Origin: Acytostelium subglobosum LB1
Lineage: Eukaryota > Evosea > Eumycetozoa > Acytosteliales > Acytosteliaceae
DNA length: 64,000 nucleotides
NCBI RefSeq assembly: GCF_000787575.1
Contig: NW_012236521.1
Location: forward strand, 204,924 to 268,923
Direction: 5' to 3'
Below, in pieces: positions 15,301 to 26,045 of the stretch. Numbering within the stretch: position 1 is the stretch's first letter; each line of letters opens with the position of its first letter. The notes beneath the pieces are model-generated. The model saw only the letters and a list, made by a program, of their open reading frames with translations, was not told the DNA's origin and did no database searches. A program made the translations under genes and the position numbers.

Positions 15301-16241
15301 AGCCAGTCGACTTTGGCAAGTTGGAGAATGAGACCTGCCAGGGCACGACCAATGCTGTGCTGGGTGGTCTGTCGAGCTCCACAGTCTACCAGGCCATACC
15401 CAAGTTTGGTGACCACACTGGACCAAACCAGCCTCAATCAAACAATGCCATCACCACAATGACCTCGGACAACTATTACATGTTCTCCTCACCAGTTGGT
15501 CGTCCATTCTGCTTCAAGATGCATTCGCTCAAGGTGTCTGGCGGTGAGCCATCACTGGCAGTCACACCATCCTCAGCAATATGCACTGCCACAGACTTGG
15601 TGCCACTGAACATCTCATTTGGTTTGAACACCGCCATCTCGCAGTTCAGCGCCAACATCAATGGAAGTGCATACAACGCGTCAACCTTCCCAGTGGGTCA
15701 ATATCAAATCCAAGTCAACATCACTGATCCAGTGTGTAGACGTCGTCTCCCATCACAGTTGGTCAACTTGCAACAACAACTCATGATCAACCCAACTGCC
15801 AACACAACACAATGCCAACGCTTGGCAATTGGTATCAACATCCCAGGTAGCTACTACATCACAATCGTCTCTGACACCAACAGTAGCAACACAATCAACA
15901 CTACATTGGACATTGTCAACACTCCTTCAAGCGACTTGTTGATCGATCTGGCCGAGGGTGGCAATTACACAATGACCATATTGAACACTGCCAAGTGTCA
16001 ATCAATCATTGGATTCAGCGTGGAGAAGTGTGTTCCAATCCCACCTGGTGCTGGAAAGAAGAATCTAGGATGGATTGCTGCTGTTGTCATTGGTGCCATA
16101 ATACTTGCGATGGGAATAGCATTTGCCATTCGCAAATGTAGGAAACCAGACCAGATCACCGAGATTGTTCCAGAGCGTATCGAATTGGAGACTGTTTCAA
16201 TTTACTCTGGAGGAAAAATATCCCAGCTAGATAAATTCTAA
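12337..16241 (+). CDS. large single-pass surface protein with Ig/SprB-like repeats
   Basis: Two exons, 12337-13375 and 13444-16241, give 1278 residues; the junction phase fits (PS|NFELTWKID). A signal peptide is clear (MIKFMIVIITIFMISGGVVNA). The large ectodomain is rich in Thr, Asn, Cys and N-glycosylation sequons and contains repeated beta-sandwich-like units, for example SDGAFNITSSM followed by LDAGVYNIVV, and SNGSIQVTNP. Their G(S/A)(I/F)x(I/V)T...L..G.Y.(I/V)xV pattern resembles SprB-type and Ig-like repeats. One membrane helix near the end (WIAAVVIGAIILAMGIAFAI) leads to a basic stop-transfer sequence and a 40-residue cytosolic tail containing EIVPERIELETVSIYSGG. It is likely an adhesion or recognition protein. 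Its function and partners are unknown, and I do not recognise a named orthologue. Confidence 0.88.
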
Positions 16242-16438
16242 ATAAACCCTTAAAAATATATTTACTTATAAAGTAATTTATAGATATTATTATTCTTTGA
16301 TCATGTCACTATATTGTTCAAAATAAATTTGTATATTTATTGGATCAGTGAAGTTGGGAGTTAATTGATTGGATGACGGTATTATTATTTTTGAGCAGAT
16401 TGGATATTGATTATGTAGGTTCAGGGTAGTGGTGAAAT

Positions 16439-16855
16439 CTAATATGGGATCCATTGGTTGTTTTCGAATGATATCTTGCATTCGTAACATCTGACAACTT
16501 TCTTTCCATTCATGAGAGTTACGAAATAGAAGTCCGATTGAATATTGTCATCTTTGTTCCAACGATTGTCAATTGTACGTTGACAAGTTGGACAAGATGT
16601 TGGGAGGCCATTTTTAACAGCCAGTTCAAGCTCCTCAGCATCAACACTTTCCAATGAATATTTGTTATTGGCTTGACGTCTTTTCTTGTGTTCCTCCTTC
16701 TTTCTTCTCCTCTCTTCTTGAAGGGCTTGGAGTTTACTGCAGCCAGATTCATGGTTGGAAACCGGATCCCCACCGGTGTTCTGCCAGTGATCTACCATGT
16801 TTAGATGATAGAAGAAGCTCTTCCCGCATCCTTCACATTGATAATAGTTAGACAT
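16439..16855 (-). CDS. small zinc-finger-like protein
   Basis: The ATG at 16855 (MSNYYQCEGCGKSF) gives 138 residues. An in-frame ATG 17 codons upstream (16906) exists, but the extension is AT-rich and looks like leader sequence. The N-terminus has CxxC followed by His residues (CEGCGKSFFYHLNMVDHW), then a later H...C pair, which is C2H2-like. A basic EERRRKKEEHKKRRQ helix follows, then two further CxxC pairs (SCPTCQRT and VRCYECKISF), which suggest a second zinc site. The fold may bind nucleic acid, but the family is not recognised. Its 3' end faces the surface-protein gene across 197 bp. Confidence 0.6.
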   Translation of the reverse strand: MSNYYQCEGCGKSFFYHLNMVDHWQNTGGDPVSNHESGCSKLQALQEERRRKKEEHKKRRQANNKYSLESVDAEELELAVKNGLPTSCPTCQRTIDNRWNKDDNIQSDFYFVTLMNGKKVVRCYECKISFENNQWIPY

Positions 16856-17605
16856 TTCTTTGTAGTAGGAATCTTGAATTAGAATATAATAAGAAATAAT
16901 GATCACGAATCAAGACTTCTTTGGTCTATTTAACATGAACGCTTCATACATCACAGATTTTGAATCATACCTGGATCCTATTACGGAAGATATTTAGGAC
17001 TGCCTGGAGCATTGCCGTTGTGGGTTGAGAATCATGAGTTACTGTGTGGTTCGGAAGTAGGAATGGAAGATATGTGTCAAGTCTGTGTCGGCATATTGGT
17101 GATGGGCTGTTGGTTGGGACCTCAACCTTAAAATTCAATTAGACAGGAATATCTTTGTCAAGATTACAACGAGTAACTTCAACAGTACACCAATGGGCTC
17201 TCTCTCTTCAACATATCTAGATTTAACAACAAAGTTGTAAGTAATTCTCATCTTGGAAGAATTAGAAGAATGGGATATCAAAGTTTACTCTCCCTCCTCT
17301 GTTTGATTCATCCTCCTTGGAAAGTGATGATATCAACTGTGAGGCTTTGAACTAAACTCATGAGATAGGGAGAACATGACAAATATATATCATGTTAAAT
17401 GGAGAATAACAATAAATGGCATTTAGTCTATTTCAACAATCTCTCTTTCAAACCAATGAGCACCAACCATTGTTGTCTTCAAAGTCACACTTGCAAGGGA
17501 TTTTTGTTTCAAGTTCACTCATTGATTCATTCATTCACTCATTAATAGTCGTACAATTTAAAATACTTGTATTCATATACATATACATACATACATACTT
17601 ACATA
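16856..17605. other. intergenic before SDE2
   Basis: About 750 bp of AT-rich sequence. Short open stretches (for example 20 codons from an ATG near 16934) are not supported. CATTCATTCACTCATT and ATACATACATAC repeats lie just upstream of SDE2. I see nothing else here. Confidence 0.5.
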
Positions 17606-18616
17606 ATGTTCCAATATATAGTCAAACTACCACATATCAAGCATCAACAACAGCGAAAGCTCAATGAAAATGACTATAATGATGATGATGTCCTATCCTC
17701 ATCTTCACAACAACATAAACAACGCAACTCTTCTCACAAGACAACTTCACAATCACAATCATCAACGACATCAACAACATCAACATTATCAATTATAACG
17801 ATCAACTCAAACACATTGTTATCAACAACAGATCTGAAACAAAGACTTGAACAGCTGATCAAGATACCTTATGATCAACAAAGACTTAAATTCAATCAGA
17901 ATGCAACAACAACGACAACAACAACTAAATGTACAGATAATGCCATCAATGATACCAAACAACATCAACAACATATCACCTCCAATGTAATATACTTGGA
18001 GTTGATGATGGCGTTGTGCGGAGGCAAAGGTGGTTTTGGTTCGCTGCTGCGTGGAAAGGCTAATCGTCTCGGCCAGAAGAAGACATCAAACTTTGATGCC
18101 TGTCGCGATCTCAGTGGAAGACGACTGCGTCACGTCAACAACGAGAAGCGATTGAAGGAGTGGTACGAGAGCGAGGAGGCGAGAAAGGAGGCTCTGGACA
18201 AGTTCAAGCAGGCCATCAAGAAGGGTGGCAAAGAGCAGGTGGAGTTTGACCACGACAAGTTCCAAGAGGAGGCCGAGCAAGTAGCCACGCGAACCCAAAA
18301 TGCCGTCAAAGAAGGATTGCGTCAGATGAAGCTCAAGAAGTTACAAGCAGTTACAAATGGTCATTCAAGTTCTAATCAAGATGGTGATGAGAGTATGAAT
18401 GTGAATGGACATTCGACAACGACTTCAACGACTACCACGTCAACGTCAACTACAACTACTACATCAACTGCTGCTTCTGTTGCTGCTGCAAAGAAGATAA
18501 CGAATGGACATCCACCAGCTAGCGAGTCATCAACCAAGAGCAAACCAATGGGACTATGGGTGCCAGACTTTGGCGACGAGGATGAGGAAGAGGATGACGA
18601 AGAAGACGATTCATAG
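17606..18616 (+). CDS. sde2: SDE2 homologue (ubiquitin-like precursor, splicing/genome maintenance)
   Basis: An intronless gene of 336 residues from ATG 17606. An in-frame ATG at 17567 would add only simple Tyr/Thr codons. The diagnostic block is ALCGGKGGFGSLLRG followed by ACRDLSGRRLRHVNNEKRL, the Sde2 signature. In S. pombe and human SDE2 an N-terminal ubiquitin-like fold is cut after GG before KGG. The processed C-terminal part then acts in spliceosomes and, in mammals, at replication forks. Here the ubiquitin-like part (MFQYIVKLPHI, later TTDLKQRLEQLIKIPYDQQ and VIYLELMMALCGG) is stretched by Ser/Thr/Gln-rich inserts of about 50 and 25 residues. After the core come a basic/acidic helix, a Thr/Ser-rich linker and the acidic C-terminus MGLWVPDFGDEDEEED. 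Confidence 0.9.
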   Translation: MFQYIVKLPHIKHQQQRKLNENDYNDDDVLSSSSQQHKQRNSSHKTTSQSQSSTTSTTSTLSIITINSNTLLSTTDLKQRLEQLIKIPYDQQRLKFNQNATTTTTTTKCTDNAINDTKQHQQHITSNVIYLELMMALCGGKGGFGSLLRGKANRLGQKKTSNFDACRDLSGRRLRHVNNEKRLKEWYESEEARKEALDKFKQAIKKGGKEQVEFDHDKFQEEAEQVATRTQNAVKEGLRQMKLKKLQAVTNGHSSSNQDGDESMNVNGHSTTTSTTTTSTSTTTTTSTAASVAAAKKITNGHPPASESSTKSKPMGLWVPDFGDEDEEEDDEEDDS

Positions 18617-18921
18617 ATTAAGAAACGAGTCATGTGATGATTGATTGATCGATTGATTGATTGACAACAACAGACGACTGTATTAAACATCGCTTCGACA
18701 TCTGGCATAAGATGGTTTCGAGCCATGAGGCGCACAATCACATCCACAGAATTCGGATATTTGAATCAAAATACCTCCAAGGATATTTCCTTTTGATGAT
18801 GCAAAAGTGGTACTCTCTGGGGCTTTCAGGACCCTTGTAAACTTTGATTGAGTCTTTTGTTATTCATACATTCATTCATTCAATCCATTTACATATACAT
18901 ATACATATATCTACTTGAAGG
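18617..18921. other. intergenic
   Basis: A 305-bp spacer between two plus-strand genes. It has GATTGATTG repeats after the SDE2 stop and CATTCATTC plus ACATATACAT repeats before the next start. No gene is seen. Confidence 0.6.
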
Positions 18922-21880
18922 ATGGGAAACGCACCAAGCCAGGACGCCTTGTTCAAGATTAATGGAAGAGCCTTATCGGCATTCTACGATCATAAGAAGG
19001 TTGGAACAGTGGTGGCTACAAAGACTAGCCTTTTATACTTCAATGACAGGACTAAACAATTGATAAAGACAGTGCCAACAAAGAAACCACTATCATACAT
19101 AATATACAATCGCGAGTTGGACCTATTCATCACCGGTGAGGATGACTTCACCATCCGTATCTACAAGGTAAGGGCTACTCTCAATCAATCATGGAACCAT
19201 CCCACTCATTCACTCAATCACTCAATCAATCAATCAATCGGGATAGGCCTCGGATGGAACGTATATCAACTGTTTGCCATCATCAAGTAACCCAACTGAG
19301 ATGGCAGCACATGCACATAGAGACTTGATCAAACAGTTGCTGTTTATGGATGATAGATCGTTATTGTCAGGAAGTACAGATGGTTCGATTCGTTTGTGGA
19401 ACATTGCCTCAGGCCAGATGCAAGCGATGTTCATGGTGGCGTCGCCAACCAGCTCTGTGGTGGACGTGGCCACATCAAGCGTGACATCCATCGTCTTTGA
19501 TCACAAGCGAAGCCTGTTGATTGTTGGCTCGTCGGATGGCATCATCCGCAAGTTCTCCTACGAGAACAGGAACATCATCGGTCAGTTCGAGGGACACTCG
19601 CGCGGTGCCATTCTCAACCTGGCCATCTCAAATAATGGCAACCTGATCTCGTCGTCCATGGACCGCACCATCCGTGTCTGGGACATCGACACTGGCGCCA
19701 CATTAGTTGGCGCGCAATACTTTGCACAAGTCTTAATCTACGACTCATACAGAGACATCCTCTTTGCAGGCAATGACCTTGGCACTGTTGCCGTCGTCAA
19801 GATTGAGGTGGACAACACCACATCCAAGCGTAAGTTGCGAGTGGCGTCCATCGATTGTCGCCTCCAAGGTCATACCACTAACCTCAAACCCTTGCCCTTG
19901 CCCTTTTCCCTCACCCTCACAGTATCATTCAAGAAGTTGAATGTCTTGGACTTTAAGCTACAGGCTGCTATATTGCACGTGGACTACAACACTTACGCTG
20001 ACACAATGAGCGTGACGACCATTGATAGCACCATTGGATTCTTGACTAATGTGACTGGCATCCAGAATGACAAGGACTTGGAGACAAATGAGGACCATCA
20101 CGTCAATGATAATGATGACGGCGAGGACGATGACCTCGCTGCAAATGAGGACGACGAGACTGACCCTCTGTCGCAAGAGGCCATCGATGCCGCACTGCGC
20201 CAGGTACGCGAGCTCGAGACCGCCAAGGACAAGATGCACAACCACGACAACAAGAACATCGATCCAGCGCGCATCAAGATACTGTCGCAGCTCGGTGGCG
20301 ACCTGTTTGGCGAGGATGACGAGATCTCGACGATTCGCAAGAAGAAGTACATCGACGGCATGGAGCAGATCCTGCGTACCCAGCAAGAGCTGAGCGAGGA
20401 GTTTGTGCAGTCGGTCGACTCGATCCTGTGCAGCAAACTGGTACTGGCCGCCCTGCACGGCGACTCGGCGCGTCTGGCCAAGGAGATGGAGGTGGCTCAG
20501 CGTCGCCAAGAGATCCTCGATCGCCACAAGCGCGAGTTGGAACAGTTCCAGCGCGAGACTGACGATGAGCTCAAGAACTTTGATGAGGTGGAGCAGCCTC
20601 GCAGCGGCAGGACCCTCGCCAAGCGCTATCTGGCGCGCACAGAGGCCTACCGTCAGGGCCAACACGAGGTCGAAACTTCCCTCACCAGCCATATCTCGAC
20701 GTCCTTCCACTTGGTTGGCGACCGCTTCCACATTGGCCAGCTGATCTCGCCATCGGCCACCAATGTGTTTAGCGGCTTTGATGCGCAGGCCCTCACGCCC
20801 GTCGCCATCAAGGTGCTGCCACCAGGCATCACGATCGGCACCGAGGCCGAGCACCGCTACCTCACCAAGATCATCACGACATTCGCCAACGACAAGGCCA
20901 CCTACGTCATCCTGGAGCCGTGCAGCATGGACATCACACAGTTTGTCGAGGAGTTTGAGAACCAGCTGCTGCCACTTGAGCTGGTCAAGACCATCATCTT
21001 CCAGCTGCTCGAGTGTCTGGCTTACCTGCACTCGCACAAGATGGTGAAGCGCGAGATCACTCCGTCCAGCGTGCTGATTGGCGCCGACAACTCGGTGCGC
21101 CTCACCCATCTGGGCGTGATGAAGTCACTCACGGGCCGTCTCGAGGAGGAGCCGACCGTGGAGGAGGGCTCGCTGTACGGCGCCCCCGAGCTGTTCTGCC
21201 GCGTGATCACCACCGAGTCGGACATGTGGGCGGTCGGTTGCTTCCTGGTCTACCTGCTGCAGAACGAGGAGGAGCGTCAGAAGCGTCCACTGTTTGACGG
21301 CGCGTCCGACCTGCACACTGTGATGGCCAACATTGTCAAGGTGGTCGGCCGTCCATCGTCCGGCGACGTCGCCCAGCTCGTCGAGAAGTGTCACATTGAT
21401 CAAGAGGGCAACGAGTTGTTGCAGTTTGCTGTGAACCAGCCCGTGCCACTTGAGGACCCAATCGATGTGATCAAGCATCACATCTCAAGACGCGATGCAA
21501 ACGATGCCATTGACCTCATCCAACATCTGCTCCAGTTCATTCCATCTCAGCGTGTGACTGCTCAACGCGCCATGACTCACAGACTCTTTACAAACACTGG
21601 ACCAACCTCGACTCCAACTCCAACACCAACTCCAACACCAGAGGTTGAGGAGAGTAATTCAATTGTTGGTGCCACACCTGTACTTACATCGACTGAGCCA
21701 TCAACCATTGTTTCAACGCCACCCCATCAGGAATCAACAACACCAGTCACATCATCAGAAGTCACTCCAGCAGCTTCCTCTGTTGCTACTGTGGAGGAGA
21801 CACCATCATCATCATCATCCACCATCAACGATGATCAAGAGACACCAGTCGAGACAAATGAGCAGTATGACAGTCTGTAA
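18922..21880 (+). CDS. WD40 repeat-pseudokinase protein with N-myristoylation signal
   Basis: Exons 18922-19167, 19247-19829 and 19923-21880 give 928 residues. The start MGNAPSQD fits the N-myristoylation consensus (Gly2, Ser6), suggesting membrane attachment. WD40 blades follow (LLSGSTDGSIRLWNIASG; LISSSMDRTIRVWDIDTG). Then come an acidic segment, a charged coiled coil (about 340-480) and a kinase-like domain. The kinase domain keeps VAIKVLPP, with the beta-3 Lys. Its catalytic loop reads MVKREITPSSVLI where HRDxKxxN is expected, and LTHLGVMKS stands where DFG is expected. It is therefore predicted to be catalytically dead. A repetitive Thr/Pro-rich tail ends it. The 93-nt second intron has no stop and preserves frame, so retention would also be readable. 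The function is unknown; a membrane-bound scaffold is inferred. Confidence 0.85.
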
Positions 21881-22216
21881 TCCACCATCCATCCATGATC
21901 AATTAATCAATCAATCAACTTCTTCCAACATCATACAACCAACCAACCAACCAACCATAACATGTCAATAAACACTTGTACAACCAACCATGTCAATTAT
22001 TTATTTGGAGTCAGTAATATTTATTATTATGATCAGACTTCCTGATTAGTAAAAGTAACGGTCACAAGTTTTGAATTCAAAAATGATGATGAATTTGATA
22101 AGATGCGCAACAAAGAAGAGTGAAGGATTGAATTGAATGATAGTGTGTCTTTACATTCATTATCTCTATCTCTGTTACATATATTTATCATCAATCAATA
22201 CATATATATATTCACA
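21881..22216. other. intergenic
   Basis: A 336-bp spacer with CAATCAATCAAT and CCAACCAACCAACC repeats near 21905-21955 and AT-rich sequence upstream of the chromodomain gene. No gene is seen. Confidence 0.6.
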
Positions 22217-23193
22217 ATGGCAAAGCGCAAGAACAAGGTTGAACAGGAGAGCGGTGGAGAGGAGGACGAGTTCCAAGTCGAGGAGATCCTTGCAAAGAAG
22301 ACACCAGTACGTTCATTCAATCAATCAATCAATCATATCAATCAATCACAATACTTACTAACCTACTTACTATTATATTAGCATGGAAATACATACTACT
22401 TGATCAAGTGGCTAAACTATGAATTGCACGACGCTACTTGGGAACAGGAGGACAATGTGTTCTGCGATGACTTGATACAGAAGTTTGAATACAAGCTCAC
22501 TCATGATCTAGAGTTTAGAAAGAAGAGTAATCAGACGGCTGAGACAATCCCCTTCCCAGCAGTCGCTGATGAGGAAGAGGTGGAGGAGGAGGAGGAGGCG
22601 CCAAAGCCAAAGCGAGGAGGCAAGAAGACCCCTGTCAAGAAGCCTGCTGCCACACCAAAATCACCAGCCAAGTCTCCAAAGAAACCAACAACTCCAGCAG
22701 TCAAGAAGGTTCGCGTTGATGATAATGAAGATAACAACATGGTAGAGAAGGAAGAAGATGATGAGCCAGCGCCCAACTTCCAGAGCGGTGATCTTGTCGA
22801 GAAGATTCTCGGTTGTAAGATGCTCAATGAGCTGAGCTTTTATGTTAAATGGTAAGTCCATTGAACAATCACTCTCATTCAATCAATCAATCAATCAATC
22901 ACTAACTCATTCAATCTCTCAATCAATCAATCAATCGATCGACTTAATGGATAACAGGGCCGACAAGGAGAGATGGACATATGTGACAAATACTGATATG
23001 AGAAGATATCAGCCACAGATACTGATCGACTTCTATCAGTCAAGGATCCAAGTAAGTATTTGAACTTGAGCGAGTGCGACTGGTCAATCACTAGACACCG
23101 CGACGCAATAGCTTAGACTATAGATCTATGTGTACGAGCCATCTACTGACTCAGATACCCTCACGTCTCGCCGCTGCTAACGCACGCAAATAG
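22217..23193 (+). CDS. HP1-like protein: chromodomain plus chromo shadow domain
   Basis: Exons 22217-22306, 22382-22851, 22958-23051 and 23155-23193 give 230 residues with consistent phases; the last exon encodes only 12 residues. The N-terminal chromodomain reads FQVEEILAKKTP joined across intron 1 to HGNTYYLIKWLNYELHDATWE, with the aromatic cage residues F/Y, W and W expected for methyl-lysine binding. A Lys/Pro-rich hinge (KPKRGGKKTPVKKP) and an acidic patch follow. The chromo shadow domain runs ILGCKMLNELSFYVKW, ADKERWTYVTNTDM and PQILIDFYQSRIQ, the usual dimerisation fold. HP1 proteins bind H3K9-methylated nucleosomes and build heterochromatin. D. discoideum has HcpA, HcpB and HcpC; which one this matches is not resolved. 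Confidence 0.92.
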
Positions 23194-23862
23194 TTTGATA
23201 AGAAGAATAATGCTTGATCGATTGATTGATTGTATGAATAAAGGTCACACAACATCAACAACATCGTCAACAACAAACAACCTCCAACCATCCCATCCCA
23301 TCCATCACACACAACAACAACTGACGACCGACGACTGACGACTGACGACTGACAAAATGACAACTATCAAGAGGGTACTGGCATCCATCAACATGACATC
23401 CATTCTCCATCATCCACATTAATCATACATAACGGCACTCGACTGTCTACATCGTCAATCCAGGCAGAGCGAGCGATCCGCCTAGAACTCTTGCACGCGA
23501 CAGAGCATTAAGGTGTCTCAACTGTACAGCATACCTATCGACCAATAGGTTGATAAACAACCTTCTTCTTTGGCTACTCTACAACAGTATATTATCTTAT
23601 CATATCATATCGTATCGTTTATTCTCAATATTTAATGAGGGCATCGTCCCTATCCTGTGGAGCGAGCTCTATCTCTATTGCGCGCTCCCTCTCTCGCTCT
23701 TGCTTGCGAGCTTGGTTATGGCCAAGCAAATCCATCTTTGGGTATGGAGGCCAGGGATTGGTTGATTGATTGATTGAGTGTATCTATCATCAAAGCGCGT
23801 TGAATGAATGGCCATGACAGTGGATCATCCTTTGTAAAGTACAGCATATGGGAGGTCTACGT
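23194..23862. other. intergenic, convergent 3' ends
   Basis: About 670 bp between the ends of the HP1-like gene (+) and TSR2 (-). It has CAACAACATC and CGACTGACGACTGACGACTGAC repeats near 23325-23355, then relatively GC-rich unique sequence at 23450-23760, including a small hairpin near 23533-23550. A structured ncRNA there cannot be excluded, but I see no diagnostic motif. Confidence 0.4.
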
Positions 23863-24615
23863 TTATCTTCCCTTGCGTCCAACAGTGACCCATCCATCAT
23901 CATCTGGCTCATTCTTCTTGGGCTTTGACTCGGGTTCATCGTCCATCTGTGAATCGTCATCCATCATCTCATCATCGTCGTCGGCACCACCTGTATCAGA
24001 GTCAGAGTCCTCATTCTAAACATGTTATTATCAATCATTGTTGTCCATCCTATCCATCCCGTGCTTGAGCAGTGGACATCCACTACAACTTACCATTCCA
24101 GCTGGCTTGACACATCTGTCGACGGCGGCAGTCATCTCTGGTCCAATGATCTGAACGACTTCGTTGAACATTCCCTTGACGCAATGTCCAAACACTTGAA
24201 TGATGAGATCGGCAATCTCTCTACATGATCCATCTTCGGCCACGGTGTTCAAGTCGTTGGACATCACATCCTCTAGGATACTGACAATCATGTCAGGGTA
24301 CACAGGCTTTCCTGTTAGGAATAGATCCAGAACATCCTGTCTCATCTCTTCTGCCTTGTGATCCGATCCTCTTCCGCCCCACTCATGTTGTACGGCCAGC
24401 TGTAGAGCAGTCCATTGCATAAACATTCTCTTAACTGCTTGATCAAATACACTCCAGACCTCTTCATCTGATACTTGTCTGACTTGTGGCTGTGCCTGTG
24501 GCTGTTGTGGTTGGACTTGTGGCTGTGGCTGTGGTTGTTGAGCTTGTTGTTGTTGTTGAAGATGTTGTTGCTCCTGCTGTTGTTGCAGGGCTTGTTGTAT
24601 CATTTGGCTATACAT
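23863..24615 (-). CDS. tsr2: TSR2-like pre-rRNA processing / Rps26 chaperone
   Basis: Exons 24615-24094 and 24015-23863 give 224 residues. The start at 24615 (MYSQMIQQALQQQQ) is preferred; the longer in-frame start adds residues encoded by leader-like TGAATGAATG repeats. After a Gln/Pro-rich N-terminus, the TSR2 core reads VFDQAVKRMFMQWTALQLAV then QHEWGGRGSDHKAEEM, the family signature around WGG. The second exon encodes the typical acidic tail ending PDDDGWVTVGRKGR. TSR2 escorts Rps26 from importins and takes part in 20S pre-rRNA processing in yeast. The Gln/Pro-rich N-terminal extension looks lineage-specific. Confidence 0.93.
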
Positions 24616-24814
24616 TGTATTAGTTCTTCTCAAAGTAATAAAGAGAGATTGAATGATTGAATGAATGAGAATGAATGAAGTTTCGTTCGTTTTTGTGTCC
24701 AAGAAGTCGCGTCCACTTCGCCAACCCCACCTCGCTCGCGACGAGTCGACGACACCTGTGAATGATTGATTGGATGTACAGTCGTCTTACATGTTATGAT
24801 TTATATAATATATA

Positions 24815-25875
24815 TTATTGTTGTTTGACTCCATGTAGTATGTAGTTGGAGCTGTAGTCTGTATCGTCTATTGTGAAGTTCATGGTCAATGGGTTTACAA
24901 GGATACCCTTGACATCCTTGACTTGGACCTGACTGTTAGCCAGATACTCTCTAATCTGATCGGGTGTGAGGAACTGATCCCAATGATGTGTTCCCTTTGG
25001 TACGACCCTAAGTATATACTCTGCACCCAATATCACTGTCAGATAAGATATCAAAGTCTTGTTGATCGTTGACAAGAAGAAACTACCGCCAGGCTGTGAT
25101 TGATTGATAGAGTGATTGAGTGAGTGATCGTTAGTCCATGATGAGGTCCAAGCCCAAAACCTAGCCCAAGACGACATACCTTTAACACCATTGAGCATTG
25201 TCTGATGAACTCTGGAACGTTGTCAACGTGCTCAACAACTTCGAGAGAGCAGACTACATCGTAGTGTTCGCGATGAGTCTCGGCATGCTTCTCTATGGTG
25301 CTGTCCATGTATCTTAGACGTTGTTGTTCAATGTTCTGACGAAGAACACGATCTTGTTTGGCATGTGCAGTGGCCATTGTGATGTTGTTGCATGCTGCAT
25401 CCATTCCGACGACGTCGGCACCCAGGCGACTGAGCGACTCTGTGAGCAGACCACCTCCACAACCAACATCGATCATCTTTAGGCCTGCCAGTGGTGATGG
25501 TATACTGTCTGATGCCAGTCCGACCAATCTCAATCTATCCACAATGTACTTGACTCTCTTTGGGTTCATTCGATGCAGAGGCTTCACAGGTCCATCAGGG
25601 TTCCACCACTCTGCCGCGAAGCTATTGAACAAGTTGATCTCATCCTGTTTGGTAGAGTTGAATGCTTGTTGTCCACTATTGTTTGTTGATGTTGTTGTTG
25701 ATGTTGTAGTTGATTGATTAGGTGCATTTGTTGAACTTGAAGTCGTGGTGCAGGACCTTTGAAGGCCTGCTCCCATCATAAGTGATGGTAGGAGGCGACT
25801 TCCACCATTGTATAATGTGAGGTTAGAGGAGAGGAGAGGTCTAGCATGCCTCAGTATCTTGGATGTTATCATCAT
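24815..25875 (-). CDS. coq3: COQ3, ubiquinone biosynthesis O-methyltransferase, mitochondrial
   Basis: Exons 25875-25180 and 25093-24815 give 324 residues, normal for the family. The start MMITSKILRHARPLLSS is a basic amphipathic mitochondrial leader and is followed by a Thr/Ser-rich linker. The methyltransferase part begins with EINLFNSFAAEWWNPDGP and LHRMNPKRVKYI, which are COQ3/UbiG hallmarks. SAM-binding motif I is MIDVGCGGGLLTESL. The later CSLEVVEHVDN is UbiG-like motif II, and PGGSFFLSTINKT begins exon 2. COQ3 methylates polyprenyl-benzoate intermediates at two O-methylation steps of ubiquinone synthesis in the mitochondrial matrix. The intron (86 nt) carries sense-strand TCAATCAATC. 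Confidence 0.96.
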
Positions 25876-26045
25876 TATCTTTGATTGATTGATGTGATTG
25901 ATTGATTGATTGTGATGGTTTTGAAAACAAATGAATTGACAAAGTAGTGATTGATTGATGATGCATCGTCCAGCTTTGGTGGACGATGTTAGACAGGAGG
26001 CTATCCTCCATCCAGCAAGCCAACAAGCTAGCCAGTAGTAACTAT

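Noticed and set aside
19958-21109. 383-codon open frame antisense to the WD40-pseudokinase gene
   Set aside because: Same cause: GC-rich third positions remove stops on the opposite strand. The sense frame has kinase and coiled-coil features and clean splice sites.
23550-23765. Small open frame and GC-richer block after the HP1-like gene
   Set aside because: There is no domain, and the codon pattern is unlike the neighbours. A structured RNA is possible, but no motif supports it.
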